Shown here: positions 4,349 through 7,160 of the stretch, in pieces
How positions within the stretch are numbered: the first letter of the stretch is position 1
Layout of the letters: each line of letters begins with the position of its first letter
Source of the DNA: Xanthobacteraceae bacterium
Lineage (GTDB): Bacteria; Pseudomonadota; Alphaproteobacteria; Rhizobiales; Xanthobacteraceae
Direction: 5' to 3'
Assembly (NCBI GenBank): GCA_030036975.1
Contig: JASHSE010000459.1
Span: forward strand, 1 to 7,160
DNA length: 7,160 bases
Made by a program: the position numbers and the translations under genes
The notes under the pieces: model-generated
Told to the model about the DNA's origin: nothing
Seen by the model: only the letters and a program-made list of their open reading frames with translations
Databases searched by the model: none

Positions 4349-6918
4349 GCCGCCCATTCGATGTCGGTGTCCTGTTCCTTGATCGCCGCGATCAGCCCGG
4401 CGCGGTCGAACTTGGCGACGAAATCGTAGAAGCCGGCGGCGCGGCCGCGCGCGATCGCGTCGGCCGATACCATGGCGGTAAGGCCGATGATCGGCGTGCC
4501 GGCGGCACCCGGCAGCGCGCGGATCGCCTGCGCGAGCGCAAAGCCGTCCATGTCGGGCATCTCGATGTCGGTGACGACGACATCGGGACGCCTGCCCGAT
4601 TCCAGGGCGCCGAGGGCATCGGCCGCCGAGCCGGCGGCGACCACGTGATAGCCGGCGGCCTTGATCAGCGGCGCCAGCATGTCGCGGAAGAACGCCGAGT
4701 CGTCGACCAGAAGGACGGTGCGCAGCGGCCGCGCGGAGCCGCCTTCGCGGCGGCGGAACCAATCGGCGAAAGCCTGGGGCAGGAAGTGGCCGACATCGAG
4801 AATCTCGGTGGCATTGCCCTTGACCACCGCATAGCCGAGCACGCCCGGCCGCTCGCTCGACACTTCGATGTTGAGCCGGTCTTCGACGATGTCGATGATC
4901 TCGTCGACGACGAGCCCCATCGAGCGGCCGCGGTCGGAGAACACCAGGATGGGCTGCGCGCCGGCCTGCTTGAGGTCGGACTGCGTATCGATGCGCAGCA
5001 GCGGCATGAGCTGGTCGCGGTACTGCACGAGATAGCGGCCGTCGGAGACTTCAATCTTGCGGCAGTCGATCTCCTCGAGACGGGTGACGAGCGACAGCGG
5101 CACCGCCTTGGGCTGGTGCGAGCCGGCGCGAAACACGAGCAGCGAGACGAGATCGTTGGCGGCCTGCTCTTCGCGGTCCTTGTGCTCCGGCTTGTCGTCG
5201 CGGCCGAGCTGCGCGGCGCGGCCGAGCATTTGCGCAATGCCGTTCGGGTCGATGATCATGATCACCGAACCGTCGCCGAGGATCGTGGTGCCGGAAAACG
5301 CCGCGATCTCGCGCAGCTTCGACGACATCGGCTTGATGACGATTTCCTCGGTATGGAACACGCCGTCGACGACGATGCCGAATACCTGGCTGCCGACCTG
5401 GGTGACCACGACAAAGCCGCTGTCGCCCTCGCCGCCGGAAAGCCGCAGCACGCTTTTGAGATAAATGAGCGGCAAGAGCTTGTTGCGCAGCCGCAACACC
5501 GGCGTGTCCTTGATGCGCTCGATGCGGTGCTCGCCGTGGTTCGCCCGCACCAGTTCAAGGACCGCGAGCTGCGGGACGGCAAAGCGCTCGCCGCCCGATT
5601 CCACGATCAGCGCCGAGACGATCGCAAGCGTCAGCGGAATTTTGATGGTGAACTTGGCGCCGGCGCCGGCGACCGACTGCAGATCCACGGTACCGCCGAT
5701 CTGCTCGATATTGCTGCGCACCACGTCCATGCCGACGCCGCGGCCGGAAACGTTGGTCACGCGCGCGGCGGTGGAAAATCCGGGAGTGAAAATGAAATTG
5801 CAGATTTCCACGTCCGATTTGGCGGCGATCTCGGCATCGTTTGCCAAACCCTGCTCGACCGCCTTGGCGCGGATGCGCGCGACGTCGAGGCCGCGGCCGT
5901 CGTCGGCGATTTCGATGATGATATGGCCGCCCTGGTGACAGGCGGCGAGCCGGATGGTGCCCTTGGCAGGCTTGCCCACGGCAAGGCGCTGGGCGGCGCT
6001 TTCGATGCCGTGATCGGCACAATTGCGCACCAGGTGGGTCAGCGGATCCTTGACCAGTTCGAGCACCTGGCGATCGAGCTCGGTCTCAGCGCCGACCATT
6101 TTCAGCTCGATGTCCTTGCCGAGCTCGGCGCACAAATCGCGCACGATGCGCGGCAGCTTCTGCCACGCATTGCCGATCGGCTGCATGCGCGTCTTCATCA
6201 CGCCTTCCTGCAGCTCGGCGGTGACGTTGGAGAGCCGCTGCAGCGGCACCTTGAAATCGGAATCCTCGTGGCGGCGCACGATTTCGAGGAGCTGGTTGCG
6301 CGTGAGCACCAGCTCGGACACCGTGGTCATCAGGTGGTCGAGGGTGTCGACGTTGACGCGGATCGAATGACTGGCGACGCGCTCGGCGCGCTCGTCCTCG
6401 GCCGGTTGCGGCGGGGTTTTATCCGAAGCTTCGACGCGCTCCGCCGGAGCCCGCTCCGAGGCTTCGGCCGCCCACGCCGCTTTGGATTTTTCCACCTCCT
6501 GACGCGCTGGCTCTGGCGAGGGTGCCGGCACCGGCGCGGCCGCGGGCTCCTGCGTCAGGCGGGCGAGCCTGCCGATCAGGTCGTCATCGTGGCCATCCGG
6601 CTCCCGCTGATGGGTTTCGAGCTCGTCGAGAATGAGCTTGATGCGGTCGATAGTCGAGAGAATGAGCGTCACGGCGTCGGCAGTGACCGGCATGCCGTCG
6701 CGAAATTTTCCCATCAGGGTTTCGGCGGCATGGGTCAGCGCTTCGAGCCGCGGCAGCGCCAGGAAACCGCAGGTGCCCTTGATGGTGTGGACCAGGCGGA
6801 AGATGTGGCCGAGAATGTCGCGGTTGTTCGGCTCGCGCTCGAAACGCACCAGTTCGGCATCGACCTGGTCGAGACTCTCGTTGGTCTCGGTCAAGAACTC
6901 GCGCAACAGGTCGTCCAT
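4345..6918 (-). CDS. cheA: Hybrid chemotaxis histidine kinase CheA (HPt, kinase, two CheW-like domains, receiver)
   Basis: Receptor-coupled histidine kinase that autophosphorylates and passes phosphate to CheY and CheB. It is 857 aa; classical CheA is about 650. Domains: P1/HPt 1-105 with phosphorylated H44 in HTIKGTCGFL; a Pro/Ala/Glu-rich linker, about 122-183, where P2 would normally lie; P3 dimerisation, about 185-265; HATPase, about 266-430, with N box LVRNCADHG (N299), DDGRGLD (339-345) and SGRGVGMDVV (391-400); P5 CheW-like, about 432-568; a second CheW-like domain, about 588-718, which includes SLLVFRAG, DQLMPLLRID and GLVVDEIIDIVEDRL; and a receiver 733-855 with D739-D740, D784, T814 and K836. 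The ATG at 6918 is preferred because AAGGG lies nine bases upstream and MDDLLREFLTETNE is the family start. The in-frame ATG at 6975 has no ribosome site. First gene of the operon; its TGA overlaps the cheW ATG. Confidence 0.96.
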   Translation of the reverse strand: MDDLLREFLTETNESLDQVDAELVRFEREPNNRDILGHIFRLVHTIKGTCGFLALPRLEALTHAAETLMGKFRDGMPVTADAVTLILSTIDRIKLILDELETHQREPDGHDDDLIGRLARLTQEPAAAPVPAPSPEPARQEVEKSKAAWAAEASERAPAERVEASDKTPPQPAEDERAERVASHSIRVNVDTLDHLMTTVSELVLTRNQLLEIVRRHEDSDFKVPLQRLSNVTAELQEGVMKTRMQPIGNAWQKLPRIVRDLCAELGKDIELKMVGAETELDRQVLELVKDPLTHLVRNCADHGIESAAQRLAVGKPAKGTIRLAACHQGGHIIIEIADDGRGLDVARIRAKAVEQGLANDAEIAAKSDVEICNFIFTPGFSTAARVTNVSGRGVGMDVVRSNIEQIGGTVDLQSVAGAGAKFTIKIPLTLAIVSALIVESGGERFAVPQLAVLELVRANHGEHRIERIKDTPVLRLRNKLLPLIYLKSVLRLSGGEGDSGFVVVTQVGSQVFGIVVDGVFHTEEIVIKPMSSKLREIAAFSGTTILGDGSVIMIIDPNGIAQMLGRAAQLGRDDKPEHKDREEQAANDLVSLLVFRAGSHQPKAVPLSLVTRLEEIDCRKIEVSDGRYLVQYRDQLMPLLRIDTQSDLKQAGAQPILVFSDRGRSMGLVVDEIIDIVEDRLNIEVSSERPGVLGYAVVKGNATEILDVGHFLPQAFADWFRRREGGSARPLRTVLLVDDSAFFRDMLAPLIKAAGYHVVAAGSAADALGALESGRRPDVVVTDIEMPDMDGFALAQAIRALPGAAGTPIIGLTAMVSADAIARGRAAGFYDFVAKFDRAGLIAAIKEQDTDIEWAA

Positions 6919-7124
6919 ACTAACGCGCCCTTGTCGCCGTCCGGAACCTGTCGACGGCGTACGCACTGCGAACATTCAAGGTGCGCGCGCCGAGCGCGAG
7001 CGCCCCGGTCGCCAGGCGCGGCGCGCCTGATCGGACGCGTTCAGTCTGTTGCCAAACCGTTTAATTTCGGTTGCGGGCGGCGCTCAATAACCGATTTCGC
7101 AGTGTTCCCTTTGGGGCGAGACAG
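6919..7124 (-). promoter_or_regulatory. Leader/promoter region of the cheAWYBR operon
   Basis: About 206 bases between the possible upstream gene end and cheA. The cheA-proximal half is very GC-rich. The AT-richest patch is at 7054-7100 and carries AACCG / CGGTT / AACCG elements (7055-7059, 7068-7072, 7089-7093), the first two facing each other across TTTAATTT. A weak sigma-70-like match on the minus strand is TTGAGC (7087-7082), a 17-base spacer and TTAAAC (7064-7059). That would give a leader of roughly 130 bases. No full CtrA box (TTAA-N7-TTAA) and no sigma-54 type GG/GC motif was found. The promoter position is tentative. Confidence 0.35.
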
Positions 7125-7160
7125 TCAGCAGGCGGCAACCACGACGGTTTCGCCGTCGGC
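7125..7160 (-). CDS. Possible C-terminal end of an upstream gene, perhaps histidine phosphotransferase ChpT
   Basis: Seen: reading leftward from the window edge, one minus-strand frame gives ADGETVVVAAC then TGA at 7125-7127. Eleven codons cannot establish a gene. The polar DGE turn followed by the hydrophobic strand TVVVAA looks like a final beta-strand of an ATPase-like fold. Known, from memory: in Brucella chpT lies next to ctrA, and ChpT has a degenerate HATPase-like C-terminal domain. Inference: this could be the end of chpT, with the che operon lying between it and ctrA. Another minus-strand frame and one plus-strand frame are also open here, so this may be non-coding. Confidence 0.3.
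   Translation of the reverse strand, partial: ADGETVVVAAC

Noticed and set aside
4349..4762. N-terminal extension of the cheW frame to 4762 (294 aa)
   Set aside because: The extra part is an Arg/Pro-rich out-of-frame reading of the cheA receiver. The CheW domain begins only after 4348.
6919..6975. 19-residue upstream extension of CheA to the ATG at 6975
   Set aside because: There is no ribosome site before 6975, while AAGGG precedes the ATG at 6918 and the family N-terminus begins there.
7142..7158. CGACGG / CCGTCG inverted repeat at the right edge as a terminator
   Set aside because: The stem is only 6 bp, there is no following T run, and it lies within a possible coding end, so it is more likely codon-driven.

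Overview
The window is GC-rich, densely coded DNA from an alphaproteobacterium, most likely a Hyphomicrobiales (Rhizobiales) member of the Bradyrhizobium/Rhodopseudomonas/Xanthobacteraceae type. The main reasons are a full-length CtrA cell-cycle regulator, an apparent fliI start divergent from it, GANTC (CcrM) sites crowded in the ctrA leader, and Rhizobiales-like CheW and hybrid CheA proteins. The lineage assignment comes from remembered protein families, not from a search.

Layout, left to right. Bases 1-37 hold the first 12 codons of a leftward gene, probably fliI (flagellar export ATPase). Bases 38-440 are a non-coding divergent regulatory region with six GANTC sites and CtrA-like TTAA motifs. 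ctrA runs rightward at 441-1142. Its 3' side (1143-1282) carries a strong two-way terminator and a REP-like palindrome. The rest is one leftward chemotaxis operon, transcribed from the right: cheA (6918-4345), cheW (4348-3878), cheY (3777-3412), cheB (3342-2170) and cheR (2173-1283). cheA/cheW and cheB/cheR overlap by ATGA. The cheW-cheY gap contains a three-copy 12-bp tandem repeat and the cheY-cheB gap contains two hairpins. Bases 6919-7124 are the operon leader. Bases 7125-7160 may be the last 11 codons of another leftward gene, perhaps chpT.

How the genes work together. CheA (His kinase), CheW (coupler), CheY (motor-binding regulator), CheR (receptor methyltransferase) and CheB (receptor methylesterase) form a complete core excitation and adaptation circuit, but no receptor (MCP), CheD or CheX is present, so receptors must be encoded elsewhere. 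CheA is unusual: it has no recognisable P2 domain, two CheW-like domains and a C-terminal receiver. CtrA is the master cell-cycle regulator and, in alphaproteobacteria, an activator of flagellar and often chemotaxis genes. Its position between fliI and the che operon, possibly with its phosphodonor ChpT at the far end, suggests a conserved motility/cell-cycle neighbourhood. No phage, transposase, CRISPR, tRNA or rRNA sequence was seen, and I do not see a wholly new system. The most interesting material is regulatory DNA and the CheA architecture.
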